From Candidatus Pacearchaeota archaeon (GTDB lineage Archaea; Nanobdellota; Nanobdellia; Pacearchaeales; GW2011-AR1): a stretch of 32,725 bases of DNA. The stretch covers positions 1-32,725 of the forward strand of contig JAGLYK010000009.1 in assembly GCA_023132255.1 (NCBI GenBank). The letters run 5' to 3'. Positions 8,311-15,241 of the stretch are shown here, in pieces. Positions within the stretch are counted from its first letter, which is position 1; each line of letters begins with the position of its first letter. The notes beneath the pieces are model-generated. The model saw only the letters and a program-made list of their open reading frames with translations. It was not told the DNA's origin and searched no databases. Position numbers and translations under genes: made by a program.

Positions 8311-8729
8311 TGAAAAATAAGAAATTCTACCAAATACTCATTGTTATTTTGTTGCTTAGTTTAATTATATTAGTGGCATTGTTAAATAAACAGCCACAAG
8401 AAATAACTAATTTTAATGATTGTGCAAATGCAGGTTACCCTATTTTGGAATCTTATCCTCGGCAGTGTAAAACACCAGATGGCAGATTTTTTACTGAAAT
8501 AATTCCTCCAACAGAACTATCAGAAGATTTTTGCGGCCTATCCACTTACGGAAGTTGTTCCAGTGATTTTGATTGCATTAAAGGAGGTTGTTCTGGGCAG
8601 GTTTGTCAATCTAAAAATGAAGAACCAATAATTACAACTTGTGAATTTAGAGAATGCTATAATGCAGAAAAATATGATATGCAATGTAAATGTGTTAATG
8701 AAAAATGTCAGTGGAATCCAAAAGAATAA
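8310..8729 (+). CDS. Eight-cysteine-cluster exported protein
   Basis: The 139-aa protein has an N-terminal membrane anchor or signal (FYQILIVILLLSLIILVALL). Next is NFNDCANAGYPILESYPRQC, a motif often seen ahead of small extracellular domains. The cluster follows: FCGLSTYGSCSSDFDC, GGCSGQVC and CEFRECYNAEKYDMQCKCVNEKCQW. The cysteine spacing matches the eight-cysteine-cluster domain known from archaeal and bacterial secreted proteins. It is probably anchored outside the membrane by its uncleaved N-terminus. Function unknown. Confidence 0.75.
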   Translation: MKNKKFYQILIVILLLSLIILVALLNKQPQEITNFNDCANAGYPILESYPRQCKTPDGRFFTEIIPPTELSEDFCGLSTYGSCSSDFDCIKGGCSGQVCQSKNEEPIITTCEFRECYNAEKYDMQCKCVNEKCQWNPKE

Positions 8730-8770
8730 TTTAAATTCTTATTTTCACTTTTGAATTTATCATTTGGGTT

Positions 8771-9046
8771 TTAAGAAACCCTTTCTGCATTAGTTATTAT
8801 CTTGTAAATTCCTTCTAAAAAATTATGATCAGGTTTTAATTTTTCATCTTCTGGGTTAACTCTTTCAAAAGTCTCATTTCCAATGTACCCCACAGGAGTT
8901 GTTGTCCCTTTTTTCACTATATGATTCAACTTTCCATCAGGAAGCTCGTCTGCAATTTCAAACTTCTTTGAGCGAGAGATTGCTCTCATAATTTTCCCTT
9001 CCTGCTCTAGGGTTATCCTTCCAATCAAAGAATATTTTAAATCCAT
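8771..9046 (-). CDS. Small unknown protein
   Basis: A 91-aa soluble protein, MDLKYSLIGRITLEQEGKIMRAISRSKKFEIADELPDG.. I recognise no family and see no catalytic motif, signal peptide or membrane span. The ATG at 9046 is the only reasonable start. It is convergent with the 8310 gene and 53 bp downstream of acyP, possibly in the same transcript. Confidence 0.5.
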   Translation of the reverse strand: MDLKYSLIGRITLEQEGKIMRAISRSKKFEIADELPDGKLNHIVKKGTTTPVGYIGNETFERVNPEDEKLKPDHNFLEGIYKIITNAERVS

Positions 9047-9099
9047 AAAAAATTATAGCACTTCCCCTTTAAATTAATTATTATCCTCTAAAATATATT

Positions 9100-9375
9100 T
9101 CAAATATGCAAAACCTTGAAAACTTTAAAATCCTGAAATTTCTCAGGCTTGATTTGAACATTCCGAATTTGCGCGTGCTTCGGCCCTTTTTCACACAAGT
9201 CAATCATTTTGTTAACATCATTACTATCACCTTCTAAAAAAACTTCAATCTTCCCACTATCCAAATTCCTGACAAAACCTTTTACATTGTATCTCTCAGC
9301 ATTTTCTTTCACAAACATCCGAAAAAAAACACCCTGCACAGTTCCATCAATATAAAGTCTTACAGATTTTTTCAT
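9100..9375 (-). CDS. acyP: Acylphosphatase
   Basis: Hydrolyses carboxyl-phosphate bonds of small acyl phosphates. The 91-aa protein matches the whole family length: RLYIDGTVQGVFFRMFVKENA contains the phosphate-binding loop and catalytic Arg (FFR), and GFVRNLDSGKIEVFLEGD contains the catalytic Asn (RNL). Its ATG (9373-9375) begins 1 nt after the stop of a recombinase remnant, so acyP once lay immediately downstream of an integrase gene. Confidence 0.93.
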   Translation of the reverse strand: MKKSVRLYIDGTVQGVFFRMFVKENAERYNVKGFVRNLDSGKIEVFLEGDSNDVNKMIDLCEKGPKHAQIRNVQIKPEKFQDFKVFKVLHI

Positions 9376-9376
9376 A

Positions 9377-9531
9377 TTATAAATTATCTAAAGGGCTTTT
9401 TATATTTTGTAGTTCTGAGTTTGTTACATGCGTGTAGATTTGAGTTGTTGAAACATTGCTGTGTCCAAGAAGTTTTTGAATGTGTCTTATGTCTGTTCCA
9501 GATTCAAGCAAGTGCATAAGAGAAAAATTTT
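9377..9531 (-). pseudogene. 3' remnant of a XerC/XerD-type tyrosine recombinase
   Basis: Reading the minus strand in one frame gives [21 protein letters not shown], then [11 protein letters not shown] and a stop at 9377-9379. This is the C-terminal catalytic end of tyrosine recombinases, with the LLGH motif (second catalytic His/Trp box) and the tyrosine in IYTHV. A stop codon lies about 5 codons upstream of the first Met, and no further recombinase sequence follows, so only about 50 codons remain. The conserved HxxR part of box II is already degraded. It probably marks an old integration or decay event and adjoins a structured non-coding stretch at 9790. Confidence 0.8.
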
Positions 9532-9575
9532 AAGAAAAAGAAAGATTTATTAATGTTGGTTAAAAATAGTATAAT

Positions 9576-9581
9576 AAGGAG
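9576..9581 (+). promoter_or_regulatory. Shine-Dalgarno sequence choosing the 9589 start
   Basis: AAGGAG sits 7 nt before the ATG at 9589. It selects that codon over the ATG at 9553 of the ORF track. Few genes here have such a strong site. Confidence 0.65.
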
Positions 9582-9588
9582 TAACAAA

Positions 9589-9786
9589 ATGAAAGAGCAT
9601 AAAGAATCAAGTGATTTTGTAAAACTTGCAGGAACTTTAGGAGGAATATTTCTATTAATAGTGATCGTGGTTCTTATATTTGCTAAAGAGATGCTAGTTT
9701 TTGTTTTGACCAATGTTGTTTGGGCTTTTGTCGTGCTTGGTATTGTCCTAGGAGCTTTTATGTCGAAAGCTAAAAAGAAAGAATAA
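9589..9786 (+). CDS. Small two-helix membrane protein
   Basis: The protein is 65 aa from the ATG chosen by the upstream AAGGAG. It begins MKEHKESSDFVKLAGTLGGIF. Two hydrophobic helices (about residues 15-33 and 37-58) are separated by a tight turn, and the tail is basic (SKAKKKE). There are no polar catalytic residues in the helices. It sits between the recombinase remnant and a structured non-coding region, so it may be cargo of a former mobile element. Family unknown. Confidence 0.6.
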   Translation: MKEHKESSDFVKLAGTLGGIFLLIVIVVLIFAKEMLVFVLTNVVWAFVVLGIVLGAFMSKAKKKE

Positions 9787-9993
9787 ACAAAAAATCGTGG
9801 TCTCGCCGTTCAAACTCAAAAAATCTAGTATCTCATGCCTTCGCTATCGCTGACTACTTGATATAAATTTTTTGGTCTCACCACGTTCGACGAATATAAC
9901 GTGGCTTATGCGGAAACCTCATTGCACTTCAGTTTCCCAAATTTTCTTTCTGAAAACTTCTCATAATCCCAATGTTCAACTCAATTTTGCATT
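9787..9993 (+). other. Non-coding stretch with several stem-loops
   Basis: No convincing ORF. It holds a near-repeat, TGGTCTCGCCGTTCAAAC (about 9799) and TGGTCTCACCACGTTCGA (about 9873). Between them is a rough inverted repeat (AAAAAATCTAGTA .. TACTTGATATAAATTTTTT). Then come two clean hairpins: CCACGTT/AACGTGG (9881-9887, 9898-9904) and GGAAAC/GTTTCC (9912-9917, 9932-9937). The repeated segments look faintly like tRNA T-arms but do not fold as tRNAs. It may be the 3' region shared by the convergent 9589 and 9994 genes, an uncharacterised RNA, or a mobile-element remnant. Confidence 0.4.
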
Positions 9994-10260
9994 TCACAAC
10001 CCAAATGTCTTCTCAAATTCTTTAACCTGTGAATATTGCCTCAAAAAATCTTGGCCTTTTTTAGTTATCTTAATCAACGGCTTGTCAGAATCAGTATTTT
10101 CAATAAATTTTTTCTTGTAAAGTTCAGCAAGATACAACTTCATCTGGTTGTGAGAAAGATTCGCCCGATACATAATATGTGTTTTTTTAATCTCCCCCCC
10201 TCGCTCCTGAATAACTCTGAGTATGTCATAAATTATGTTTATTCTGGTTCTTCTTTCCAT
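9994..10260 (-). CDS. Winged-helix DNA-binding protein
   Basis: The 88-aa protein is a complete archaeal winged helix of the HTH_45 type. Its helices are RINIIYDILRVIQERGG and TKTHIMYRANLSHNQMKLYLAELYKKKF (recognition helix SHNQMKLYLAEL), followed by the wing LIKITKKGQDFLRQYSQVKEF. Such proteins are transcription regulators. Its start overlaps the 3' end of the upstream seven-helix membrane protein by 35 bp, so the two are co-transcribed and could form a sensor/regulator pair, which is inference. Confidence 0.8.
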   Translation of the reverse strand: MERRTRINIIYDILRVIQERGGEIKKTHIMYRANLSHNQMKLYLAELYKKKFIENTDSDKPLIKITKKGQDFLRQYSQVKEFEKTFGL

Positions 10261-10927
10261 TTTTTGTAATCTTTATTATAAGAATCAACAGGGTTATATA
10301 ACTTGTCAATTGAATTATCTGGGCTGTAACATAAAAGTAACTCACTTTTGACAAAACAAACATGACCTGGCTTATTGCCAATAAAGACATAGCCAGAATA
10401 AATATCTGCGTGTTCGCGGATTTATTTTTTCTATAGACTTTAATATAATTTCTGGTTATCAACCCTAAAAATATCAATGCAGTCAGGTGATAAATGTAAT
10501 AAAAATTATGGCACATCACCGAAGCTATTATTATAAAATAACTAACAAGAACAAAATCTCCTGACAATTTTTTCAATGGAAGCCTGTAAATAATATACAA
10601 ACCAGATAATGTAAAAAGTCTTTCAAAGAAAAAACTAAGATAATAAATTATATCCACAGAACTGACAACCTGATAAGTTATAATCAGCCCCCCGATACTG
10701 CTTGTCAAAGTTGTGTCGTAGAATATTGCGAACTTTGTCAGAATTATAGAAAGTTCTGCAAGAGCAATCAAAAGAAATCCAATTCCTAAATATAATAATC
10801 TTTTATTTTTGTTTAGCTTGTAACTTTTAACTGAAAAAAGGAAAAATAAAAACAGAATAACAAAACTAAAAACATCAATAAGAACATCATGTCCGAGAAA
10901 CCAGTCAGGTGTAAACACAATCTTCAT
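10226..10927 (-). CDS. Seven-helix membrane protein
   Basis: The 233-aa protein has about seven hydrophobic segments separated by short loops. It begins MKIVFTPDWFLGHDVLIDVFSFVILF and ends in a basic tail (KITKNGKKNQNKHNL). The layout (FLLIALAELSIILTKFAIFY, YRLPLKKLSGDFVLVSYF) matches uncharacterised archaeal 7TM proteins. It is not a bacteriorhodopsin, since no retinal-lysine motif is seen in the last helix. It shares a transcript with a winged-helix regulator, so a sensing role is possible but unproven. Confidence 0.65.
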   Translation of the reverse strand: MKIVFTPDWFLGHDVLIDVFSFVILFLFFLFSVKSYKLNKNKRLLYLGIGFLLIALAELSIILTKFAIFYDTTLTSSIGGLIITYQVVSSVDIIYYLSFFFERLFTLSGLYIIYRLPLKKLSGDFVLVSYFIIIASVMCHNFYYIYHLTALIFLGLITRNYIKVYRKNKSANTQIFILAMSLLAISQVMFVLSKVSYFYVTAQIIQLTSYITLLILIIKITKNGKKNQNKHNL

Positions 10928-11395
10928 ATTTTTATGAAGCGTTTTTATTTAAAAGTTTTGTGGAACTATGTTCTGGATTTGTGTTCTGGGCTTCTGTTTC
11001 ATAATTGATTTATAAGAGAACTTCTTAAGATTATTAAGTAAAATTAAATTTCATGTTTCCTAAAAAGAGGGGAGATTATAATCACCCCCCTTATAGGGGG
11101 CATAAACTTGGTGATGATAACTTATTCCTATGCAATTGACTTTCCGGGAAACTCACGACAGGAAATACTCTACGAACTTGGCTTGAATTATGAAGAAATA
11201 AATTTTATAATTAATTTACGGCAAAGAGAAGAACTTTTGGGGTTGAATGTTTAAGTTTTTTGTTGGTTTGATTTAGAATTCTGATTAAAAATAAAAACAG
11301 AAAATTGTCTGCCAAAAAAAGAAAGTGAGTTTTTTTAGAAAATAGATAGTCGGCTTCGCCGAAAATGTTTTAAACAAACATCTCTTTAATTTTTT
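10928..11395. other. 468-bp gap with hairpins and one possible 46-codon ORF
   Basis: No established gene. Visible features are a tight hairpin CCCCC-TTATA-GGGGG (about 11086-11100), a hairpin TCGGC-TTC-GCCGA (11350-11362), and ATGTTT/AAACAT just before the 11396 gene. A possible short ORF lies at 11114-11254 (MITYSYAIDFPGNSRQEILY..). A second frame begins MFPKKRGDYNHPPYRGHKL at 11053 and runs only 28 codons. The two short frames may be remnants of one broken gene. TTTTAAAC at about 11370 is a candidate TATA box for 11396. Confidence 0.35.
11114..11254 (+). CDS. Possible short ORF, unknown
   Basis: A 46-codon ORF, MITYSYAIDFPGNSRQEILY then a helical end (LGLNYEEINFIINLRQREELLGLNV). The composition is protein-like and not low-complexity. 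There is no clear promoter or Shine-Dalgarno site, and it may be the tail of a decayed gene. Weak call. Confidence 0.25.
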   Translation: MITYSYAIDFPGNSRQEILYELGLNYEEINFIINLRQREELLGLNV

Positions 11396-11614
11396 ATGGA
11401 TAGCCCACTATTAGATTCAATAAAAAAACATTTTCCAAAATTCATCAAAAAGATGAAATGGTGGCTTATCTTCGGATTTTTATTTTCTGGATTAACTAGT
11501 TTAAGTAGTTCCGAAGGAGATTTTGTAATTTTTCTTTATACTTTTTTACCTTATCTTTTAGGTTTTTCTATTGCTTTAATAATTGTTTATTATTTTAAAT
11601 ATGGAAGTAAGTAG
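11396..11614 (+). CDS. Small two-helix membrane protein
   Basis: The 72-aa protein has a basic N-terminal segment (LDSIKKHFPKFIKKMKWW), then two membrane helices (WLIFGFLFSGLTSL and FLYTFLPYLLGFSIALIIVYYF). It ends 2 nt before the start of the nuclease-like gene at 11617, so the two are in one transcript. Possibly a partner of that nuclease. Family unknown. Confidence 0.6.
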   Translation: MDSPLLDSIKKHFPKFIKKMKWWLIFGFLFSGLTSLSSSEGDFVIFLYTFLPYLLGFSIALIIVYYFKYGSK

Positions 11615-11616
11615 AA

Positions 11617-12096
11617 ATGCCAAACTGGAAAACAAATTTTAATTCTTACCGTATGAATGTAGGAAGAAAAGCCGAAAATTTAATTAAAGAGATGATGGAA
11701 GAACTTGGTTTTATAGTTGTTCCTTTTGGTTATGAATATCTCACGCCCGAATTTGCAAATAGAAAAAAGTTATTACAAGGAAAAGCAGGAGAATTTATTA
11801 GGGGGCTACCAGATTTTTTAATTATTGATAAACAAACCAATTTTGCTTATTTTATAGAAGTTAAATATAGGAGGAATGGAGAAATTGACCCTGAAGATAT
11901 CGCAGAAATTCCTGAATCGTGGGTTATTCTAGTTGAACGAGGGGCGATTTCAATTGCTAAAGCAGATTATGTAATTAATAATGATTACCATGAAGATTGT
12001 TTTAATAATTTAGATGTAAATTATAGTCCATTCCGAAATAAAAATAGAAATACTTTCTTAAAATATGTAAGAAAAACAAAAGAATTATTTGATTGA
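11617..12096 (+). CDS. PD-(D/E)XK nuclease-like protein (second)
   Basis: The 159-aa protein has a leading helix (GRKAENLIKEMMEELGFIVVPFG), then IRGLPDFLIID and FAYFIEVKYRR, giving the PD..(D/E)XK metal-binding set of restriction-like endonucleases. The C-terminus has no added DNA-binding domain. It is co-transcribed with the small membrane protein upstream. It shares only the fold motifs with the nuclease at 5612, so they are not recent duplicates. It could be a repair nuclease or an anti-element nuclease; the target is unknown. Confidence 0.7.
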   Translation: MPNWKTNFNSYRMNVGRKAENLIKEMMEELGFIVVPFGYEYLTPEFANRKKLLQGKAGEFIRGLPDFLIIDKQTNFAYFIEVKYRRNGEIDPEDIAEIPESWVILVERGAISIAKADYVINNDYHEDCFNNLDVNYSPFRNKNRNTFLKYVRKTKELFD

Positions 12097-12156
12097 AAAA
12101 TCTTCTTTTTTAGAAAAAAAAAGCGTTCTCAAATCCCCCTCCTATCCAACTCATTA

Positions 12157-12213
12157 GTTCGCCGACGCTTCGGCGGACTTGAACTTGACTTAAACTCCAC
12201 GATAGTCAAGTTC
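12157..12213 (-). terminator. Two consecutive stem-loops at the 3' end of trmY
   Basis: On the minus strand, GAACTTGACT/AGTCAAGTTC (10-bp perfect stem, 12204-12213 with 12181-12190, 13-nt loop) spans the trmY stop codon. GTCCGCCG/CGGCGAAC (12171-12178 with 12157-12164, one G-T pair) follows directly. The region lies between the convergent 11617 and trmY genes, so it could act as a 3' end or transcript-protecting structure. Confidence 0.5.
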
Positions 12214-12804
12214 ATTATTAACAATCACAACAACCTGCGATGCAAAATAAACTTTTCCACCAACACTAACAGAAATTGCAATTTTCTTCAGTCTTTTCAA
12301 TTCCTTCTTTGGCAAACCTTCCTGGTCTCCTAAAATAAAAACACAATCTTTTGGAATTTCAGCTTTCCGAATATCTTCACCTTTTTTATCAAGAATAAAG
12401 ATGCCCTCTGTGTTTATATTTCCTCTCACAGAGGGTACACCCTTGGGTGCCAACTCCTCAACAACTTTCAAAAAACTTTTTTTCTCAACAAAACACCCTG
12501 GAAAAACCTCGTGCTTTTCACCTTCTTTATATTTGTACAAAATCTTTTTGATTAAAGTTCCAACATCTTTTTTTCTAATCACAGTGTTTTCTTTCACCTG
12601 AATCTCAATATGTTTTGGAGGGTCAGGCATTCCATAAAAAACAAAATGAAACTTCACATCTGTCCGAAAATCATGCGACAAAAACAAACCCTGAATCAAA
12701 CTATGAATCGCAATATCCATTCTTCCAGCCCTCATCAAACTATTCTGGCTAAGTGCTTTTCCAGAGGTAACTGCATCTTTTGAAAAATATATAAAATGTT
12801 TCAT
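12190..12804 (-). CDS. trmY: tRNA (pseudouridine54-N1)-methyltransferase
   Basis: Methylates pseudouridine 54 in the T-loop of archaeal tRNAs. The 204-aa SPOUT protein matches TrmY: the N-terminus KHFIYFSKDAVTSG, the family block GRMDIAIHSLIQGLFLSHDFRTDV, FYGMPDPPKHIEI, and the knot motif CVFILGDQEGLPKKE. The C-terminus (GGKVYFASQVVVIVNNELDYRG) forms the rest of the SAM site. Compared with the M. jannaschii protein as I recall it, about 13 residues (APKGVPSVRGNIN) look inserted between the VVEEL helix and the next strand. This segment is encoded by a palindromic stretch. Confidence 0.88.
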   Translation of the reverse strand: MKHFIYFSKDAVTSGKALSQNSLMRAGRMDIAIHSLIQGLFLSHDFRTDVKFHFVFYGMPDPPKHIEIQVKENTVIRKKDVGTLIKKILYKYKEGEKHEVFPGCFVEKKSFLKVVEELAPKGVPSVRGNINTEGIFILDKKGEDIRKAEIPKDCVFILGDQEGLPKKELKRLKKIAISVSVGGKVYFASQVVVIVNNELDYRGV

Positions 12805-12909
12805 CTTAAAATAAAGAATACAAATCTTTTAAAACTGTTTGTTCTCCGCATTTTTAATTAAATTATGGGATGGGAATATTCTGCTCCCTTTTTCTTTTTT
12901 TATCACCGC

Positions 12910-12943
12910 AAATTATTTATACTCTTTTCTTCTTATATAAATA
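12910..12943 (+). promoter_or_regulatory. TATA box deciding the protease start
   Basis: AATTATTTATAC (about 12911-12922) is some 26 bp ahead of the ATG at 12943. It favours that codon over the ATG at 12865 in the ORF track, which would lie upstream of the promoter. Confidence 0.5.
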
Positions 12944-14181
12944 TGAAAAAAACAATAATAGCATTGTGCGTGATTTTTACCTTAATGATTTCTGTTGGAC
13001 TTGTGGTTGCAGGAAAGCAAACTAAAACAGAGAATGGGGACACTTACAGACATTTGATAAAGTCAAATAATGGTATGCTTAAGATAATGTATGGTGTTCA
13101 ACATAATTTTGATAAAGGATTTACAACAGATTTAACTCCAGGGCAATTAAAAGTATTAGAGAGATTTGGCGTAGAAGTAGAAAAAGTTGAGTTATATCAA
13201 ATTTTAGGAAAGCCAGTTTGTGGCAATGGCATAATTGAAGGAGGAGAGAAATGTGGTGAACCAGAATTGCCTGGGTGTCCAGAAGGGTATGTGTGTGAGA
13301 ACTGTAAATGTGTTGAAGAAACAACACTACCAACAAGAACTTGTGAACCTTCTACACAGACACCTTGGGGAATAGAAAAAGTAAATGGTGGTTCTGGTGG
13401 AGCAGGAATTAATGTTGCAGTTTTAGATACTGGAGTTTACAAAGACCATTTAGATTTGGATGTAAAATTATGCAAAGACACAACAAAAAGAGGAATCAAG
13501 AATGGTTGTAGTGATGGCAATGGACACGGAACACATGTAGCAGGAACAATTGCTGCAAATGGTGGTGGTGATAGTTTAGGAATATTGGGAGTAGCACCAG
13601 AAGCAAATCTTTGGATGGTTAAAGTTTGTGGACCATCTGGTTGTTGGACAGATGACATTGCAGAAGCAATAATATATGTAACTAACCAAGGAGCACATAT
13701 AATTTCAATGAGTTTGGGTGGGGATACACAAAGTTCTCTGATTAAAGATGCAATTGATTATGCAACTGAGAATGGTGTTTTAGTTATTGCAGCAGCAGGA
13801 AATGATGGTCCAGCAGATGGCAGCATTGATTATCCAGGAGCAAATATAAAAGTTATAGCAGTTGGAGCAATTGATATTAATGAAGCAATCCCCTATTGGA
13901 GTTCAAGAGGAGTGAATGATGGTGATTACATTATAGAAGAAAGAGAAGTTGAATTTGGAGCGCCAGGAGTTAGTGTAGAATCAACATGGAAAAATGGTTG
14001 TTATAATACTATTGGCGGAACATCAATGGCAACACCACATGTAGCAGGAATGGCAGCAAGTTTATGGCAAGGTAGTGCAGATACAACAAGAATTTATTTA
14101 CAGAATTTAGCAAAGAACCATGACTTATATACAACAGGTGATGACACTGCAACAGGATTTGGACTGCCAATAGCACCATAA
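12943..14181 (+). CDS. Secreted subtilisin-like serine protease (S8)
   Basis: The protein is 412 aa from the ATG at 12943; the 26 residues before it in the ORF track lie upstream of the promoter. A signal peptide (MKKTIIALCVIFTLMISVGLVVA) is followed by a short propeptide-like region and a Cys-rich linker (CGNGIIEGGEKC..CEPST). The catalytic domain has D162 in VAVLDTGVY, H195 in GNGHGTHVAGT, the oxyanion Asn N287 in AAAGNDGP and S361 in GGTSMATPHVAG. The triad is complete. No C-terminal anchor exists, so it is probably released or held by its disulfide-rich part. As DPANN archaea are often host-dependent, an extracellular protease may feed or modify a partner, which is inference. Confidence 0.92.
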   Translation: MKKTIIALCVIFTLMISVGLVVAGKQTKTENGDTYRHLIKSNNGMLKIMYGVQHNFDKGFTTDLTPGQLKVLERFGVEVEKVELYQILGKPVCGNGIIEGGEKCGEPELPGCPEGYVCENCKCVEETTLPTRTCEPSTQTPWGIEKVNGGSGGAGINVAVLDTGVYKDHLDLDVKLCKDTTKRGIKNGCSDGNGHGTHVAGTIAANGGGDSLGILGVAPEANLWMVKVCGPSGCWTDDIAEAIIYVTNQGAHIISMSLGGDTQSSLIKDAIDYATENGVLVIAAAGNDGPADGSIDYPGANIKVIAVGAIDINEAIPYWSSRGVNDGDYIIEEREVEFGAPGVSVESTWKNGCYNTIGGTSMATPHVAGMAASLWQGSADTTRIYLQNLAKNHDLYTTGDDTATGFGLPIAP

Positions 14182-14213
14182 ATTTATTTTTTATTTTTCT
14201 TTTTTTATTTTTA
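14182..14213 (+). terminator. T-rich terminator after the protease
   Basis: Several T runs (TTTATTTTTTATTTTTCTTTTT..) directly follow the stop codon without a stem. This is typical of archaeal termination. It also lies at the 3' end of the convergent cbf5 gene. Confidence 0.5.
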
Positions 14214-15188
14214 TGGTTGCATCACAAACTCAGATTTTGCAAAAATATGTTCTCCTAAAATTGTTTTGTAAATTCCCACAAATTTATTTTCGCAAAAAAC
14301 AATAATAATTTTGTCTTTTGCCCCTAGTAAAAATCTTCGTCGAAGATTTTTCGGGGTACGCCTGTGGTGCTCAATTTTAACATTTTTCACTAAATCTTTT
14401 TCATAAATTGGCTTGCCTGTAAAAATTTGTTGAAGTCTGTCTTTTTTTATTTCAACAATAGGGTGCAGTTCAGAAATAATTTCCCCAGGAATTATAATCT
14501 TTCTTAACAATTTATCCTCTTCTTTTTTGTATTCCTCAACTGCTCTTTCAAAATCATACAAATTTACACTTGGATATTTTGCATTATCTTCTAAAAAAAT
14601 TCCTGCTCTCACCCGACGAAGTTCCAACATATGCGCTCCAACTCCTAACTCCTTTCCCAAATCATCAATCAGCTTCCGAATATAAGTTCCTCCTTCAACT
14701 TCTGCTCTAAACAAAATATTTTTTTCAGATTTTTCAATTAATTCAAACTTCTTAATTTCTCTTTCTCTTTCCTGCCTTTTCACCCGCGATTTTACAGGAG
14801 GAGTTTGCAAAATCTTTCCAGTAAACTTTTCTTTAATTACTTTCTTAATTTTATCCAAGGAAACATCTTTATGAATTCTCATTATTCCAACATACTCTTT
14901 ATCTTCTCCTAAAAAATATCCTGTAAGTTTGCAAGCTCTATTCAACGCAACAGGTAAGACCCCTGTGACTTTTGGGTCAAGAGTTCCAAAATGAGAAGTT
15001 TTCCTCAACCCTAAACTTTTTCTCACAAAATCAGAAACATTAAACGATGTTGGACCACTTGGTTTATCAATATTTATAATTCCAAATTCCAAAAGTTCTT
15101 TGGTTGATTTATTCTTTTTTAAATCTGCCAGTGAAAATCTTGTATTTTCTCCAATTGTTTTTTTTGATTTTATTTTTTCTATGTCCAT
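14211..15188 (-). CDS. cbf5: tRNA/rRNA pseudouridine synthase Cbf5 (TruB family), with inserted 18-residue repeat
   Basis: Catalytic subunit of H/ACA guide RNPs and of tRNA pseudouridine-55 formation. The protein is 325 aa from the ATG at 15188; the 55 extra residues of the ORF track run into glmS and lack family similarity. Motifs are IINIDKPSGPTSFNVSDFV, HFGTLDPKVTGVLPVAL with catalytic D71, and GGTYIRKLIDDLG. A PUA domain occupies about 235-325 (LHPIVEIKKDRLQQIFTGKPI). Residues 274-291 (HHRRTPKNLRRRFLLGAK) interrupt the PUA strands and are encoded by a 53-bp palindromic repeat also found in cysS. The start shares a palindromic TATA box with glmS. Confidence 0.92.
   Translation of the reverse strand: MDIEKIKSKKTIGENTRFSLADLKKNKSTKELLEFGIINIDKPSGPTSFNVSDFVRKSLGLRKTSHFGTLDPKVTGVLPVALNRACKLTGYFLGEDKEYVGIMRIHKDVSLDKIKKVIKEKFTGKILQTPPVKSRVKRQEREREIKKFELIEKSEKNILFRAEVEGGTYIRKLIDDLGKELGVGAHMLELRRVRAGIFLEDNAKYPSVNLYDFERAVEEYKKEEDKLLRKIIIPGEIISELHPIVEIKKDRLQQIFTGKPIYEKDLVKNVKIEHHRRTPKNLRRRFLLGAKDKIIIVFCENKFVGIYKTILGEHIFAKSEFVMQP
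14317..14369 (-). repeat. Palindromic coding repeat, copy A (in cbf5)
   Basis: A 53-bp element, 47/53 identical and without gaps to 25667-25719 in cysS. On the plus strand it runs TTTGCCCCTAGT, then a perfect stem AAAAATCTTC-GTC-GAAGATTTTT, then TCGGGGTACGCCTGTGGTG. CCCC and GGGG form an outer stem. It is translated in frame as part of HHRRTPKNLRRRFLLGA. Most differences from copy B lie in the stem and loop; one stem pair is C-G here and T-A in copy B. Confidence 0.85.
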
Positions 15189-15208
15189 TTTGTGTATTTT
15201 AGTTCCAC

Positions 15209-15224
15209 AATATTTATAAATCTT
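15209..15224. promoter_or_regulatory. Palindromic TATA box shared by cbf5 and glmS
   Basis: ATTTATAAAT (15212-15221) is its own reverse complement. Its centre is about 26 bp from the glmS ATG and about 29 bp from the cbf5 ATG on the other strand. No other TATA-like element lies in the 53-bp gap, so one box can direct both leaderless transcripts. Confidence 0.6.
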
Positions 15225-15241
15225 TAAAGAATTTTCAAATA

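Noticed and set aside
9796-9905. tRNA-like segments with GTTCAAA/GTTCGAC
   Set aside because: No matching acceptor or anticodon stems can be formed, so not tRNA genes; kept only as part of a structured region.
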